Part shown: piece by piece, positions 16,732-24,343 of the stretch
Layout of the letters: each line of letters opens with the position of its first letter
Numbering within the stretch: position 1 is the stretch's first letter
From: Tetragenococcus halophilus subsp. flandriensis
GTDB lineage: Bacteria; Bacillota; Bacilli; Lactobacillales; Enterococcaceae
Direction of reading: 5' to 3'
DNA length: 43,265 bases
Assembly (NCBI RefSeq): GCF_030161475.1
Contig: NZ_BSUG01000033.1
Coordinates: forward strand, 1-43,265
Notes under the pieces: model-generated
Seen by the model: the letters and a program-made list of their open reading frames with translations, nothing else
What the model was told of the DNA's origin: nothing
Databases searched by the model: none
Translations under genes and position numbers: made by a program

Positions 16732-17754
16732 TTGGGGTTAACAAAACTAGTAAAAAATCGAATCTCCAGCGAGTGGAAAGATATTTTTAACCACAATGTG
16801 GAGCAGTTAGAACGCAAACAAGAAGAAAACCAAACGTCGCACAAAGCCACAAATAAACGCATTGATAATCTTGTGCTATCAAGCGGGGGCGATAGCCCAA
16901 ACGAAGTGACAGACGCACGCACAGATACTTCAGGCACAATACACGATACGCTAAAAGCTCGAATTGATGCAGGCGAAAATTTAACAGAAGAAGAAATGCG
17001 AGCGGTCAATGAAAAGCTATCAAACCAACATGCTGAGATTAAACAATTAAATAAAACGATCGCCGAATTATACGGCGGTGAAGGCGGTACTATCGATCTT
17101 TATGTATCAGACGAAAGAGGAAACGACACAACAGCAGATGGAACAGAAGAAAAACCATTTAAGACTATACAAGGAGCTGTAAATGGCATTCCTTTAATGA
17201 ACACTTCCAGTTTTTATATCCATGTAGAACCAGGAAGTTATCTTGAGGACGTTGAAATTACTCGTATACTTTCAGCTAGGTTGGAAATTGTAGCTACAAA
17301 TAACAATGTAACCAACGCCAGAAAAGAGGATACAGGTTGCTATGTACGTTCGATCACTTTTACTTATTGTAATATGTATTGTTCCGTTCGAGGGATTACA
17401 CAAACAGACGTGCAGAATTCCCCAGGACACTTCATTTACTTTACAGGTACAAAATATGGTGTCATCAGTAATTGCCGCGCAGCAACAAACACGAAAAACA
17501 TTTCCGGATATCTTGCTTTTGGATTTAACACTTCCACAACGGGGCATGTATTTGATGATTACATTGCTAATCAATACTATGCTGTTAAAGCAACTTTTGG
17601 TGCAGTTGCCAGAGTTGCAAATAGCTGTACAGGATCAGGCAATAATGTTTTATATCATGTGGAAGGTAGTACGATTTACATTGGTCAAACAATGCAGTTA
17701 CAAGGTGCGACAGAAAAAGAATGGGAATATGGAGGTCAGGTGCTTGGCTTATGA
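16732..17754 (+). CDS. Tail spike protein with right-handed beta-helix
   Basis: A 340-residue protein with TTG start at 16732 directly after the Tal stop; GGAAGGGAG lies upstream. Residues 1-125 are helical and attach it to the baseplate (VKNRISSEWKDIFNHNVEQLERKQEE, then a second coiled coil with AEIKQLNKTIAELYGG). From about 128 a beta-helix begins with the typical phrase GTEEKPFKTIQGAVNGIP, followed by repeating short strands (FYIHVEPGSYLEDVEIT, YCNMYCSVRGITQ, GVISNCRAATN). No catalytic residues are assigned. It may bind or cut surface polysaccharide. It overlaps the next gene (ATGA). Confidence 0.85.
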   Translation: MGLTKLVKNRISSEWKDIFNHNVEQLERKQEENQTSHKATNKRIDNLVLSSGGDSPNEVTDARTDTSGTIHDTLKARIDAGENLTEEEMRAVNEKLSNQHAEIKQLNKTIAELYGGEGGTIDLYVSDERGNDTTADGTEEKPFKTIQGAVNGIPLMNTSSFYIHVEPGSYLEDVEITRILSARLEIVATNNNVTNARKEDTGCYVRSITFTYCNMYCSVRGITQTDVQNSPGHFIYFTGTKYGVISNCRAATNTKNISGYLAFGFNTSTTGHVFDDYIANQYYAVKATFGAVARVANSCTGSGNNVLYHVEGSTIYIGQTMQLQGATEKEWEYGGQVLGL

Positions 17755-19046
17755 CAAATAAACTATATAAAGATATCGTTTTAGAGGTTGACATTGACGC
17801 AAAAAAAGGTGCAAAAAATCAAGCAAAAGAAACGCAAGCAACCTTTTACAGTTATGATATTCAAAGCGGGTTAGTGAAAATCAATATAGCAGAAGATGGC
17901 CAACCTCTAGCTTTATCTAATGGAACAGAAGTCTTGATAAACGTAGTTAAACTTGGATTACCTCAGCAAAAATTAGTCTATAATGCAGATATTGTTGACG
18001 CAACTAAAGGCATTACACATTGGGATATTCCCGAATATTTAACAGGCTATAAAGGTAAAGTACGTGCAGGCGTCTTCATCAACTTGCCTAACGGCCAACG
18101 TTTACATGGTGGCTACTTTAAATTCAATATGGGTATATCAGAAATTGATACAAACCTAGAAGAGCTTGAAGAAGATTATTGGCAAGCATGGGATGAATTT
18201 CAATCTGAGGCAGAAGCCGAATGGTCGGACTGGAAAGCTATCCGTGATGATAATTGGGAAAAACAAGAAAAAGACTATGATGAATGGAAAAAAGACCAGG
18301 AAGAAAAACAAAATAATTTTGAAAATGATTATGCTAAGCATTGGGATAATTGGAAAACCCAGCAACGAAATAAGCAAAGTGAATTTGAAAAAGATTATGA
18401 TACGTGGAAGTCTACTCAAGAAGGAAAACAGACAACATTCGAAAATGACTTTTCAGATTGGAAAACAACACAAGAAAATAAGCAATATGATTTTGAAACT
18501 AATACAAATGAGATTCACGAGAATATAAACAAAGATATTGATGACATTGAACAACGCGTAAACGAAACAAATGAAAGTTTAGAAGATCTAGATACTTATA
18601 ACAGGCAACAAATAGATACTAAACTAGATGATAAAGCTAATGAATCCTCAATAGAAGAAATAAAAAATGCAGTAGAGCACGGATTTATAACATTAGAAAA
18701 AGGATTTGAAAATTATAATAATAGTAACACCGAAAGCGATAAAGCGGGACATTTACAATATGTAAAAGTTGGACCATTATGTCATATATTTGGTACGGTT
18801 AAAAATTTATCTACAATTAAGTATGGAGGGGAAATTGTTGTAGCTAATATACCATTAACAGTTAAAACAATGGATAGAACAATTGGACAAGGTTCTTCGA
18901 ATGATATATTTACGTGCACAGCTTATGCCTCTCCTCAATCTTTTGGGAATCAAATAACTATTACTAGAACTAGAGACGGCAGTGGGAATAGCACAGATTT
19001 TACATCAGGTAAATGGTTAAATGTGAGTTTAACAATTAGAGTATAG
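17751..19046 (+). CDS. BppU-type baseplate protein with coiled-coil stalk and receptor-binding head
   Basis: A 431-residue protein starting at ATG 17751, overlapping the previous stop. Residues about 5-145 resemble the BppU amino-terminal domain (ATFYSYDIQSGLVKINIAEDGQP, HWDIPEYLTGYKGKVRAGVFI). Next come about four tandem units of roughly 18 residues with consensus D-Y/F-xx-W-K-xx-Q-E-x-K-Q-xx-F-E-x (about 160-260), a charged coiled-coil stalk. A second coiled coil (DIDDIEQRVNETNESLEDL) precedes a carboxy-terminal beta domain (HIFGTVKNLSTI to WLNVSLTIRV), a plausible receptor-binding head. It is paralogous at its amino terminus to the gene at 19219. Confidence 0.85.
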   Translation: MTNKLYKDIVLEVDIDAKKGAKNQAKETQATFYSYDIQSGLVKINIAEDGQPLALSNGTEVLINVVKLGLPQQKLVYNADIVDATKGITHWDIPEYLTGYKGKVRAGVFINLPNGQRLHGGYFKFNMGISEIDTNLEELEEDYWQAWDEFQSEAEAEWSDWKAIRDDNWEKQEKDYDEWKKDQEEKQNNFENDYAKHWDNWKTQQRNKQSEFEKDYDTWKSTQEGKQTTFENDFSDWKTTQENKQYDFETNTNEIHENINKDIDDIEQRVNETNESLEDLDTYNRQQIDTKLDDKANESSIEEIKNAVEHGFITLEKGFENYNNSNTESDKAGHLQYVKVGPLCHIFGTVKNLSTIKYGGEIVVANIPLTVKTMDRTIGQGSSNDIFTCTAYASPQSFGNQITITRTRDGSGNSTDFTSGKWLNVSLTIRV

Positions 19047-19058
19047 GAGGTTATATGA

Positions 19059-19214
19059 ATGATTTCTATTTTTAAACCGCTCGAAAGCCCAAATGAAAGC
19101 TCTTATTTTCAACAAAAGTTTATTGATGATAACGAACTAATACCAGAGGGGTGGACAGATGACTTAGAAGATATCCCTACACCAGATTGGAAGGAAGAAG
19201 AAAGAAAGGAGTGA
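19059..19214 (+). CDS. Small acidic protein in the baseplate region
   Basis: A 51-residue protein starting at ATG 19059 behind ATAGGAGG; the ATG four bases upstream leads to a stop after six codons. It contains FIDDNELIPEGWTDD and PTPDWKEEERKE, is acidic and has no hydrophobic segment. Short proteins of this type are often found between baseplate genes of Lactobacillales phages, but I do not recognise a named family. It ends four bases before the next gene, so the two are coupled. Confidence 0.7.
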   Translation: MISIFKPLESPNESSYFQQKFIDDNELIPEGWTDDLEDIPTPDWKEEERKE

Positions 19215-19218
19215 TAAA

Positions 19219-20442
19219 ATGCCAATACGTAAAAAAGGCGATGTAGAAATCAAAACGAGCGCCAACGGGGCTAAGGTGAAGCAAACAGGCTACACCTTTT
19301 ACAGCTATGATAAAAATGCGGCTGCTTTGTACTTCCAGTTCCGCGAGCAAGACGGCCAACCAACCGACTTAAGCAAGGCGACCGTCCGCTTGGTTATGAC
19401 TTTAGATGATGATGGTGGGAAAAAGTTTATCCCCGGAGATGACGAAATCGAAGTAATAAGTGCCATACGAGGCACAGCGAAATATGTCCTGCCTGAAATG
19501 CTTTTAAGCTATGAAGGCAAGGTAACGGGCTATGTGTATATGAATTTTGATGATGGTAGCCGCTCAGACGATGGGCAGTTTACTTTCCGCATCAAGCATT
19601 CCATGATTACGCACGTTTTGCCTGAGCTAGGTGATAAGTACGTGCGGGATTTTGAAGATGTTAAAGAGCAAGTGGAGCAAGCAGCCGACGGTGCGAAAGA
19701 AACCATCAGCCAAAAGGTGACAGAGGCTTCTGATACAAGCGATAGTGCCATATCCAACGTAAACCAAGTAGCCGACGGCGCAACCGAATCGATAACCACC
19801 GCCGCAGATAGCATAGACAAAGCGAAGTCCAACGCAGAAGCAACAATCAGTCAGTACGTGTCATCTGTGGGGAGTGCGAAGGAAGCAGCGGAAAAACGAA
19901 TTAATGACGCCTCGGGTGAAGTTGAAACGGCTAAAGTTGAAGCTATTAAAAATATGAGTGAGTTGGATATAAGTGATAAAAACTATCTTTTGGATTCTAA
20001 AAAAAGGGTGCGAGAAGCCAGAACATCAGGTGAACCTGAGGATAATTCAAATTATGCTACCTACTTTCTTTCAGAACCTATACAAGCTGGAGTTGAATTC
20101 ACAGTTTCGGGGCAGCTAGAAATCACAGACGGCGATTTTGATACCATTTCTATTAAATTTAGGGATGAAAATGGTAAAAACATCGGCGACAGTTCCTTTT
20201 ACGTAGACCGTTCGGGAAACGAGTTTAGCGAAACTTTCACTTTATCACAAACAACTTATAGGATGTATATATATGCAGGGAAAACCGGAGAAACTCGAGG
20301 CAACGGAGTTATATATGAAAATATTAAACTCCAGCCTGGTTCGATAGCCACAGCCTGGACACCCAACCCGTCAGAAATCATGACACAAAAGCAGTATGAC
20401 AAGCTCGCAAACGCCATCACAAGCCTAGGAGGAAGCATATAA
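19219..20442 (+). CDS. BppU-type baseplate upper protein with carbohydrate-binding-like domain
   Basis: A 407-residue protein behind AAAGGAG. Residues about 10-140 are a BppU-type domain (YTFYSYDKNAAALYFQFREQDGQP, YVLPEMLLSYEGKVTGYVYMNF). Residues about 145-245 are an alanine-rich coiled coil (EQVEQAADGAKETISQKVTEA and following). Residues about 250-385 look like a beta-sandwich carbohydrate-binding domain (NYLLDSKKRVREARTSG, IQAGVEFTVSGQLEITDG, IYENIKLQPGSIATAWTPNP). It probably binds cell-surface sugar. The 5' two-thirds is clearly richer in G+C (samples near 47-53%) than the neighbouring genes (near 35%), which suggests recent exchange. Confidence 0.87.
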   Translation: MPIRKKGDVEIKTSANGAKVKQTGYTFYSYDKNAAALYFQFREQDGQPTDLSKATVRLVMTLDDDGGKKFIPGDDEIEVISAIRGTAKYVLPEMLLSYEGKVTGYVYMNFDDGSRSDDGQFTFRIKHSMITHVLPELGDKYVRDFEDVKEQVEQAADGAKETISQKVTEASDTSDSAISNVNQVADGATESITTAADSIDKAKSNAEATISQYVSSVGSAKEAAEKRINDASGEVETAKVEAIKNMSELDISDKNYLLDSKKRVREARTSGEPEDNSNYATYFLSEPIQAGVEFTVSGQLEITDGDFDTISIKFRDENGKNIGDSSFYVDRSGNEFSETFTLSQTTYRMYIYAGKTGETRGNGVIYENIKLQPGSIATAWTPNPSEIMTQKQYDKLANAITSLGGSI

Positions 20443-20443
20443 A

Positions 20444-20656
20444 ATGTTTAACATACAAGAATTTATCGAGGAAAACTTAACAGAAGGCTACTTAAACCAC
20501 GCCTTTTTCGAAAACCAAGTCAAAATCTTTGCCCTAAACTACCTTAACCGTTGGCAAATCGATCAAGAATGTTTTGACAGGATAACCAAGTTTGTCGAGG
20601 AAAATGAACCTTATCCTGAAGAAACTGAGGAAGACGAAGAACCGCCAAAAGAATAA
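20444..20656 (+). CDS. Small acidic protein at the end of the tail module
   Basis: A 70-residue protein that starts one base after the previous stop codon, coupled to it. It is helical in its first 50 residues (FNIQEFIEENLTEGYLNHAFFENQVKIFALNYLNRW), then strongly acidic to the end (EENEPYPEETEEDEEPP). Small proteins of this kind close many tail modules before the holin (XkdX-type position), but the XkdX sequence pattern is not clear. A terminator follows directly. Confidence 0.75.
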   Translation: MFNIQEFIEENLTEGYLNHAFFENQVKIFALNYLNRWQIDQECFDRITKFVEENEPYPEETEEDEEPPKE

Positions 20657-20662
20657 AGCAAC

Positions 20663-20692
20663 GAGGTATGCCTAAGGGTGTGCCTCTTTTTT
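20663..20692 (+). terminator. Intrinsic terminator at the end of the tail module
   Basis: A ten-base stem (20663-20672 with 20677-20686, some G-T pairs) with loop TAAG is followed by six T. It separates the tail genes from the lysis genes, which have a ribosome site but no evident promoter. Confidence 0.82.
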
Positions 20693-20735
20693 ATGGCTTG
20701 ATACTTTGATTTTTAGTTAGTTAGGAGGTGGTTCG

Positions 20736-21074
20736 TTGGAACTTGAGGACCGAGTGAACGAACACGACAAGAAGATAAAACAACATGATAAGGAAATCGC
20801 CCGCTTGAGTAATAATCTCGTGGAAATGCAAAAGGACTTAAACAATGGTTTGGCTCGTGTAGATGAATCCAATCGTTTTTTGCGTGAACAAAATACAAGA
20901 CAATCCGAGCAAAACAACGAGATATTACAAGCAATTCTAAACCGCAATGACAATTCGGAAAAGCGCAGCCATGAACTTAAAATGCTTAACTGGTCGAACG
21001 TCTGGAAAATTGTCAGTGTATCAGCGGGCGCAGGTGGCGTGATAAGCGCTATCGTTCAAGTTTTATTCAACTGA
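20736..21074 (+). CDS. XhlA-like membrane-anchored lysis accessory protein
   Basis: A 112-residue protein starting at TTG 20736, behind TTAGGAGGTGG. The first 80 residues are a coiled coil (ELEDRVNEHDKKIKQHDKEIARL). Residues about 90-111 form one membrane helix (VWKIVSVSAGAGGVISAIVQVLF). This architecture, and its place directly before a holin, matches XhlA-like proteins, which cooperate with the holin in host lysis. The carboxy-terminal helix would anchor it in the cytoplasmic membrane. Confidence 0.83.
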   Translation: MELEDRVNEHDKKIKQHDKEIARLSNNLVEMQKDLNNGLARVDESNRFLREQNTRQSEQNNEILQAILNRNDNSEKRSHELKMLNWSNVWKIVSVSAGAGGVISAIVQVLFN

Positions 21075-21088
21075 AGGGAGGTGAGTAA

Positions 21089-21310
21089 ATGAAATTAAGC
21101 GATAAACAATATGATATCGCTAAAAACATTATAACCATTGTCATGCCTGCACTTATAACGCTAATTGCTGGATTGGGTGAATTGTATGGATTTGATAGTG
21201 AGTTAATTGTTGGGACGATAGGGTTAGTGACTGTGTTTTTTGGTACTGTCCTTAGAATTTCTACGAAAAAAATAAGAAAGGAGTTGAAAGAAAAATATGA
21301 AGAAGATTAA
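21089..21310 (+). CDS. Holin
   Basis: A 73-residue protein behind AAGGGAGGTGAG with two hydrophobic helices (about 11-31 and 38-57) and a highly charged tail (STKKIRKELKEKYEED). The opening KLSDKQYDIAKNIITIVMPALITL resembles Dp-1-type phage holins. Holins accumulate in the membrane and trigger lysis at a set time. Overlap with the endolysin gene by 14 bases and position after the XhlA-like gene support the call. Because the endolysin has a signal peptide, this holin may act by depolarising the membrane rather than by making large holes. Confidence 0.88.
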   Translation: MKLSDKQYDIAKNIITIVMPALITLIAGLGELYGFDSELIVGTIGLVTVFFGTVLRISTKKIRKELKEKYEED

Positions 21311-22544
21311 AACGCTAATCATGACAGCGATTGTTGTTGTCATGACCTTTGCGCCCATTGTGGGCGCTGGAGCGTATTCGATCGATACCACGTACAATCG
21401 AACGAGGTCATCGCAACGGACAAATAATAACTACATCATCTTACATGAAACGGGCGGAGTAGCGCCAGCAATTAACAACGCGCAATACTTTAATAGAGAG
21501 TGGCGTAACGTCGGAACATACTCCAGTCATGTCGTAGGTGACGGGGGCAAGGTTTATCAAATCTCGCCTGAGGGCTATGTACAATGGGGCGCAGGGAGCT
21601 ATGCAAATGCAAACTCACCCATACAAATTGAGCTAGCTCGTACGAACAACAAAGCAACGTTTGAGAAGGATTATAAGGCCTATGTTAGTTTAGCTAGGGA
21701 TATGGCTAAGAAATATAATATCCCTCTAACTCTTGATGGCGCAGGTCGAGGCATTAAGTCGCATTTGTGGGTGACAGAAAATATTTGGGGCAATCATCAA
21801 GACCCCTATGGCTATCTAGCTGAATACGGTATCAGCAAGGCAGACTTAGCTCAAGATTTACGTACTGGCTTAGACGATTCTGATGATGCTGATGCAGATA
21901 AACAATCTCCAAGACCCGGAAACAAAGCCCCAATGCCAGATAAAAGTAGTGGTTTTCACGCTGAAAAAGCTACCTTTACTAATGGCGATACAGCTATCAG
22001 AGTACGCAAAAGCACACCCGGTTTGAGTGCTCCACGTGCGGGCATGTTACCAGCTGGGGCTAAAATCAATTATGATGGCTGGGTTGCTAAAGATGGCTAT
22101 ACTTGGGTACGCTACACAGGTAATAGTGGCAATACGTTATACTTGCCCGTACGCCACAATGGCACACCTTACGGTACGTTTGGCAATGGTAAAGCTAACC
22201 AGTCACAGCCTTCAGCAAACAAAATTGCAGAAGATGGACAGTGGGGTAGCGCAACCACACGCAGACTCCAACAATATCTAGGCACAAAACAAGACGGAGT
22301 TATCAGCGGTCAAGTTCGCACAAGTGCTAACGCTAATGTATATTCTGCACAGTGGGGAACAAGTGGTTCTAACGTTATTCGTGCGTTACAAGCTAAGCTA
22401 GGCGTGGCACAAGATGGTAATTTAGGACCAGCAACAGTAAGAGCTTTACAAGCTCATTTAGGCACGACGCAAGATGGACAAATCAGCCCACGTAGCAATG
22501 TCGTTAAGGCTATGCAACATGCACTTAACAACGGAACTTTTTAA
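21297..22544 (+). CDS. Endolysin: N-acetylmuramoyl-L-alanine amidase with signal peptide
   Basis: A 415-residue endolysin behind AAAGGAGTTG. Residues 1-26 are a signal sequence (KKIKTLIMTAIVVVMTF, then an AGA-type cleavage motif before Tyr). An Amidase_2 domain follows (about 35-190), with zinc-ligand histidines in YIILHETGG and WGNHQDPYGYL and a conserved SSHVVGDGGKVYQISPEG segment. Residues about 222-285 form an SH3-type wall-binding domain (TAIRVRKSTPG, GYTWVRYTGNSGNTLYLPV). The last 110 residues hold repeats of a peptidoglycan-binding type (WGSATTRRLQQYLGT-QDG, LGPATVRALQAHLGTTQDG). It cleaves the bond between muramic acid and the stem peptide. Confidence 0.93.
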   Translation: MKKIKTLIMTAIVVVMTFAPIVGAGAYSIDTTYNRTRSSQRTNNNYIILHETGGVAPAINNAQYFNREWRNVGTYSSHVVGDGGKVYQISPEGYVQWGAGSYANANSPIQIELARTNNKATFEKDYKAYVSLARDMAKKYNIPLTLDGAGRGIKSHLWVTENIWGNHQDPYGYLAEYGISKADLAQDLRTGLDDSDDADADKQSPRPGNKAPMPDKSSGFHAEKATFTNGDTAIRVRKSTPGLSAPRAGMLPAGAKINYDGWVAKDGYTWVRYTGNSGNTLYLPVRHNGTPYGTFGNGKANQSQPSANKIAEDGQWGSATTRRLQQYLGTKQDGVISGQVRTSANANVYSAQWGTSGSNVIRALQAKLGVAQDGNLGPATVRALQAHLGTTQDGQISPRSNVVKAMQHALNNGTF

Positions 22545-22581
22545 ATACTAAAAAATAAATATTTCGTTTAATTAACTAATT

Positions 22582-22612
22582 AAGCCGCCCTCAGTTAAGA
22601 GAGAGGCTTTTT
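22582..22612 (+). terminator. Possible terminator after the endolysin gene
   Basis: AAGCC (22582-22586) can pair with GGCTT (22605-22609), with a further CTC/GAG pair inside and a short T run after it. The stem is imperfect, so it is weaker than the other terminators. Confidence 0.55.
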
Positions 22613-22688
22613 ACATAGCTTGTGAAATCGAAACAAGATTTAAAATACTAATAAATCAGTAAGATTGTATACTATTTGTAAACAATGT

Positions 22689-22718
22689 TTGACTCTTGTG
22701 AATACAAAATGCTATTAT
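22689..22718 (+). promoter_or_regulatory. Promoter of the Panacea toxin-antitoxin pair
   Basis: TTGACT at 22689-22694 and TATTAT at 22713-22718 are separated by 18 bases, with an AGAAGGGAGG ribosome site before ATG 22748. A short dyad TTGTAAACAA lies just upstream and could be an operator for autoregulation. The pair therefore has its own promoter and can be expressed from the prophage. Confidence 0.72.
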
Positions 22719-22747
22719 TAATTTGAGAATAGAAGGGAGGGTTTTAT

Positions 22748-23263
22748 ATGGCTACTGTAAAAGAATTAGCACAATATTTGGTTTACAGTTATGAAGATAG
22801 GTCAGGAAGTAAGTTTCAAGATAGTGAGTTAAAGCTACAGAAAATGATGTATCTTGCACAACGAGAATCTTTAGCGTTTACCGATGAACCATTATTTAAT
22901 GATACTTTTGAAGGCTGGAAATATGGACCCGTTCTTCCTTCATTGAGATATTTTTTTGACGAAGATTATCAACCCTTTGACCCTAAGAATGAAAGTAACC
23001 TAACTAATAAAGAAATTTATATCATAGATAACGTAATTGCAGAATATGGCAAGTTTGAGCCTTGGGCTCTTGCTGAATTAACACACAATGAATTATGCTG
23101 GTTAAAAAGTAGAAACGGGTTAGATGAAAGTGATATCGGATGGTCGCCAATATCAACTGACGATATCAGAGAAGATGCAAAAAAAGTTAGATTATATGAT
23201 CACGAGTATGATATGTACGTGGATGAATTTGAAGACTTCGACGATGAGGTACTTCAGTTATGA
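22748..23263 (+). CDS. Panacea-domain (DUF4065) antitoxin
   Basis: A 171-residue protein with the hallmarks of the Panacea domain: KLQKMMYLAQRESLAF near residue 36, FEGWKYGPVLPSLRYFF near residue 55 and ELTHNELCWLKSR around 114. Panacea domains are the antitoxin part of many two-gene modules and neutralise unrelated toxins by direct binding. The downstream MazF-like gene overlaps it by four bases (ATGA), a standard antitoxin-toxin coupling. It lies between the lysis genes and attP, a usual place for lysogenic conversion or defence genes in prophages. Confidence 0.88.
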   Translation: MATVKELAQYLVYSYEDRSGSKFQDSELKLQKMMYLAQRESLAFTDEPLFNDTFEGWKYGPVLPSLRYFFDEDYQPFDPKNESNLTNKEIYIIDNVIAEYGKFEPWALAELTHNELCWLKSRNGLDESDIGWSPISTDDIREDAKKVRLYDHEYDMYVDEFEDFDDEVLQL

Positions 23264-23646
23264 GCAATCGAGACTTAATAGGACAAATAAAAACATCACG
23301 TTTCCCTTATTATAATAGTAAAAAGGGAAAGATGGATTTTAAAAGTCGCCCAATTTTAATTATTGGTGTTGAAAAAGAAGTTGGTCCTTGTGATTTGACT
23401 ATTTTGCCAGTATCTTCAATTACTAACCAAAAAAATATTATTTTTGATTATGATATTAAACTAGATATAAATAAATATCCACTTCTAAGCCTAAAAAACA
23501 CTTCTTACTGTAGAACAAGCAAAGTATCTACAGTGTCATCACATGAGGTTGGTGTAAGAACAATCTGTAATTTAAAAAATACGTATCCTGATATCTATAA
23601 AGCTATAAACGATGCGTATGAAATGTACCAAAATACTTTATTTTAG
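23260..23646 (+). CDS. PemK/MazF-like toxin (partner of the Panacea antitoxin)
   Basis: A 128-residue protein that overlaps the antitoxin stop codon. It shows a MazF/PemK-like beta-barrel pattern: SRPILIIGVEKEVGPCDLTILPVSSI near the start and SYCRTSKVSTVSSHEVG in the middle, then a carboxy-terminal helix (DIYKAINDAYEMYQ). MazF-like toxins are mRNA ribonucleases. The match is weaker than for classical MazF, so the toxin activity is inferred partly from pairing with the antitoxin. A terminator follows directly, making this an independent two-gene transcription unit. Confidence 0.78.
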   Translation: MSNRDLIGQIKTSRFPYYNSKKGKMDFKSRPILIIGVEKEVGPCDLTILPVSSITNQKNIIFDYDIKLDINKYPLLSLKNTSYCRTSKVSTVSSHEVGVRTICNLKNTYPDIYKAINDAYEMYQNTLF

Positions 23647-23672
23647 CCCCGTCACTCCGACAGGGCTTTTTT
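23645..23672 (+). terminator. Terminator of the toxin-antitoxin unit
   Basis: AGCCC with inner GTC pairs with GAC and GGGCT around a five-base loop, followed by six T. It overlaps the end of the toxin gene and closes the unit. Confidence 0.82.
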
Positions 23673-23732
23673 ATTTGCCTTTGTATTTGTTTATGATGGG
23701 GTTTTTCTTCTTTTTTTATTTTTTATTGCTAG

Positions 23733-23738
23733 TATAAT
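23733..23738 (+). promoter_or_regulatory. -10 element of the zinc-ribbon gene promoter
   Basis: TATAAT at 23733-23738 lies 29 bases before ATG 23762 in a T-rich tract. The -35 region is T-rich and not distinct. With terminators on both sides this small gene appears to be its own transcription unit. Confidence 0.55.
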
Positions 23739-23761
23739 AAAATGTAGAAAGGAGATTTGTA

Positions 23762-23935
23762 ATGACAAGAATTTTTGAAGATGAAGAAGAAAGAAAAAGA
23801 CAGCAACTTGTAGCTATGGAGATAAACGGCTATGAAGTTTGTGAAAATTGCGGAACACTGTTTTTACCTTCTGAAAGCGATCCTGAACAAATTGTTTGTG
23901 ATGCTTGTCAAGATTATGCTATGGGAAAGGACTAA
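23762..23935 (+). CDS. Small zinc-ribbon protein
   Basis: A 57-residue acidic protein behind AAAGGAGA. It has two cysteine pairs, CENC around residue 28 and CDAC around residue 48, spaced like a zinc ribbon. The first 20 residues are a charged helix (EDEEERKRQQLVAMEI). It has its own -10 element and is bounded by terminators at 23645-23672 and 23957-23981. No enzyme motif is present. A role in nucleic-acid or protein binding is inferred only from the zinc-ribbon pattern. Confidence 0.75.
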   Translation: MTRIFEDEEERKRQQLVAMEINGYEVCENCGTLFLPSESDPEQIVCDACQDYAMGKD

Positions 23936-23956
23936 CATTTTATCTTTCTTTATATT

Positions 23957-23981
23957 AAGGGCTCTTGCCATGAGAGCCCTT
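23957..23981. terminator. Bidirectional terminator
   Basis: A perfect nine-base stem AAGGGCTCT (23957-23965) with AGAGCCCTT (23973-23981). The T/A-rich flanks allow termination in both directions. It separates the rightward zinc-ribbon gene from the leftward LexA-box operon. Confidence 0.85.
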
Positions 23982-23998
23982 ATTTATTGTACGTCAAA

Positions 23999-24339
23999 CT
24001 ATTTCTTTTCTTCGTAAAATTCAATATGACGTATAACCCCATATTCGACTGGTTCATTTCCTATCATAATGGCGCTTTCGTCATAACCACCAACAAAACC
24101 TGTTGTATCGGGCAAGTATTTATTGTTAACAACCTCATTTGTTTGTACTGCCACTTTTTATTTTTAACTCTTGCTTCTGTTAAAACCGTTAAGATTTCTT
24201 CAGGTGTCATTTCAGGTTTAGGCTCAATTATGGCTAGTTCTGATTGTTCTATTTCTGCCATAGTTCTTGTATGTTCTGATAAGTAAAAGCCCATCTATTT
24301 TAATTTCTTTCTATCTTCGTAAGGGTGGAGGGTGCTCAT
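23999..24339 (-). pseudogene. YolD-like gene disrupted by an in-frame stop and a frameshift
   Basis: Leftward from an ATG at 24339 with a good ribosome site (CGGAGTG), the frame reads STLHPYEDRKKLK, meets TAG at 24297-24295, then continues in the same frame MGFYLSEHTRTMAEIEQSE and on to VLTEARVKNKK. There the frame must shift -1 at an A run (AAAAATAAAAAG) to continue VAVQTNEVVNNKYLPD to a stop at 23999-24001. The phrases YEDRKKLK-x-MGFYLSEHT and the later VIRHIEF resemble YolD-like proteins, in which the x is normally tryptophan, one base from TAG. One added A restores 113 codons. It is probably decayed, although readthrough or sequencing error cannot be excluded. Confidence 0.68.
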
Positions 24340-24343
24340 AAAA

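Noticed and set aside
17342-17761. 139-codon frame inside the spike gene
   Set aside because: No ribosome site, fully inside a gene with a clear beta-helix pattern in another frame.
19681-19930. Diversity-generating retroelement target in the second BppU-type gene
   Set aside because: No reverse transcriptase gene and no template repeat are present in the window.
23987-24286. Rightward 99-codon frame opposite the LexA-box operon
   Set aside because: It has a low-complexity hydrophobic translation, no ribosome site and starts inside the arm of a terminator; the opposite strand carries the recognisable YolD-like pieces.
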